Source: Ramlibacter sp. (lineage in GTDB: Bacteria; Pseudomonadota; Gammaproteobacteria; Burkholderiales; Burkholderiaceae_C). Taken from it: 41,315 nucleotides of DNA. The notes beneath the pieces are model-generated. The model was not told the origin of the DNA. It saw nothing but the letters and a program-made list of their open reading frames with translations, and ran no database searches. Position 1 is the first letter of the stretch; every line of letters begins with the position of its first letter. This document shows, piece by piece, positions 40,911 through 41,315 of the stretch. The position numbers and the translations under genes are program-made. The DNA is taken from contig NZ_JAQGNQ010000067.1 in NCBI RefSeq assembly GCF_028291745.1, positions 1 to 41,315 on the forward strand, read 5' to 3'.

Positions 40911-41315
40911 TGAAACTCGGCATGTTCATGATGCCGCTGCACCCCCCGGGGCGCAACGCAACGCAAACGCTGGCCGAAGACCGCGAAGCCTTCCTGCTGG
41001 CCGACCGCCTGGGCTACGTGGAGGGCTTCGTCGGCGAGCACGTCACCGACATTGCCGAGAACGTCACCTCCAGCCTGATGTTCCTGGCCTCCCTGGCCCA
41101 CGAGACCAAGGACATCGTGCTGGGCACGGGCACCATCAACATGCCCAATGGCCATCCGGCGGCCATCGCCGCGCAGGTGTCGATGCTCGATCACATCCTC
41201 AAGGGCCGCTTCATCATGGGCATCAGCCCGGGCGGCCTGATGTCGGATGCCGAGGTCTTCGGCAACTACCAGAAGAACCGCAACGCGATCTTCCTGGAGA
41301 GCATCAACATGGTGC
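40907..41315 (+). CDS. Luciferase-like flavin-dependent monooxygenase (partial, cut by right edge)
   Basis: The first 136 residues of an LLM-class monooxygenase: MMKLGMFMMPLHPPG at the start, EAFLLADRLGYVEGFVGEH, and LGTGTINMPNGHPAAIAAQV followed by GRFIMGISPGG. These match the TIM-barrel family that takes reduced flavin from a separate reductase. AGGAG precedes the ATG, which overlaps the reductase stop, so the reductase upstream is the likely partner. A second ATG follows directly at 40910. The substrate is unknown. Confidence 0.93.
   Translation, partial: MMKLGMFMMPLHPPGRNATQTLAEDREAFLLADRLGYVEGFVGEHVTDIAENVTSSLMFLASLAHETKDIVLGTGTINMPNGHPAAIAAQVSMLDHILKGRFIMGISPGGLMSDAEVFGNYQKNRNAIFLESINMV

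Overview
The window is GC-rich chromosomal DNA with dense gene packing, several 4-base start/stop overlaps and frequent GTG or TTG starts. The gene content (Bug-type periplasmic binding protein, tctB-tctA, rpfE-like gene beside recJ, a single lolC/E-type gene with lolD, DUF3422, a pilB/gspE-like ATPase beside a spermidine synthase-like gene) suggests a betaproteobacterium of the order Burkholderiales, probably near Comamonadaceae (Ramlibacter or Variovorax-like). This assignment is inferred from gene families, not from a marker RNA. No rRNA, tRNA, CRISPR array, insertion sequence or phage gene was seen.

Region 1 (1-6846) is the unusual part. It holds two tandem copies of one unit, both read leftwards: a conserved distal block, a 5' leader with a hairpin, a tiny gene for a 38 or 45 residue peptide (start MKVKTNVRAGAG, end ISRCVGI with a single Cys), a second hairpin just after the peptide stop, a long leader with a shared 15-base element, and a large secreted protein with a clear signal peptide (994 residues in the complete copy; the other runs off the left edge). 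The peptide genes are absent from ordinary length-limited gene calls. A frameshifted C-terminal remnant of a YVTN-type beta-propeller lies between the units. The two large genes contain almost identical stretches, which suggests recent duplication or gene conversion. I do not recognise this system; a modified-peptide (RiPP-like) or secreted signal role is a hypothesis.

Region 2 (6847-18468) is mostly housekeeping: dcd, two small hypothetical genes, recJ with an rpfE-like gene, the lipoprotein exporter pair lolC/E-lolD, a small coiled-coil membrane protein, a leftward operon (trypsin-like membrane protease, MoxR ATPase, DUF58 protein, BatA-like VWA protein), and a TatD-family nuclease.

Region 3 (18521-33105) holds a helical hypothetical protein, a spermidine synthase-like protein, a PilB/GspE-like ATPase, tctB-tctA with a clear terminator, a membrane-anchored hypothetical protein, DUF3422, two EamA transporters, an M48-type peptidase whose HEXXH reads QEITH, an SH3-like secreted protein, an SDR lacking the Tyr/Lys pair, a quinone oxidoreductase, a Nudix hydrolase and a GlcG/HbpS-like protein.

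Region 4 (33254-41315) looks like a catabolic island. A leftward operon (Bug protein, TetR regulator, hydroxyisobutyrate dehydrogenase-family reductase) diverges from an LVIVD-repeat protein, followed by a CobW-family GTPase, an ACMSD-like amidohydrolase, a flavin reductase fused to an IclR effector domain, and a luciferase-like monooxygenase cut by the right edge. The last genes plausibly form a two-component flavin monooxygenase pathway for an unidentified, perhaps aromatic or heterocyclic, substrate. Two large inverted repeats built from related ACGCAGAAG words sit in this part.
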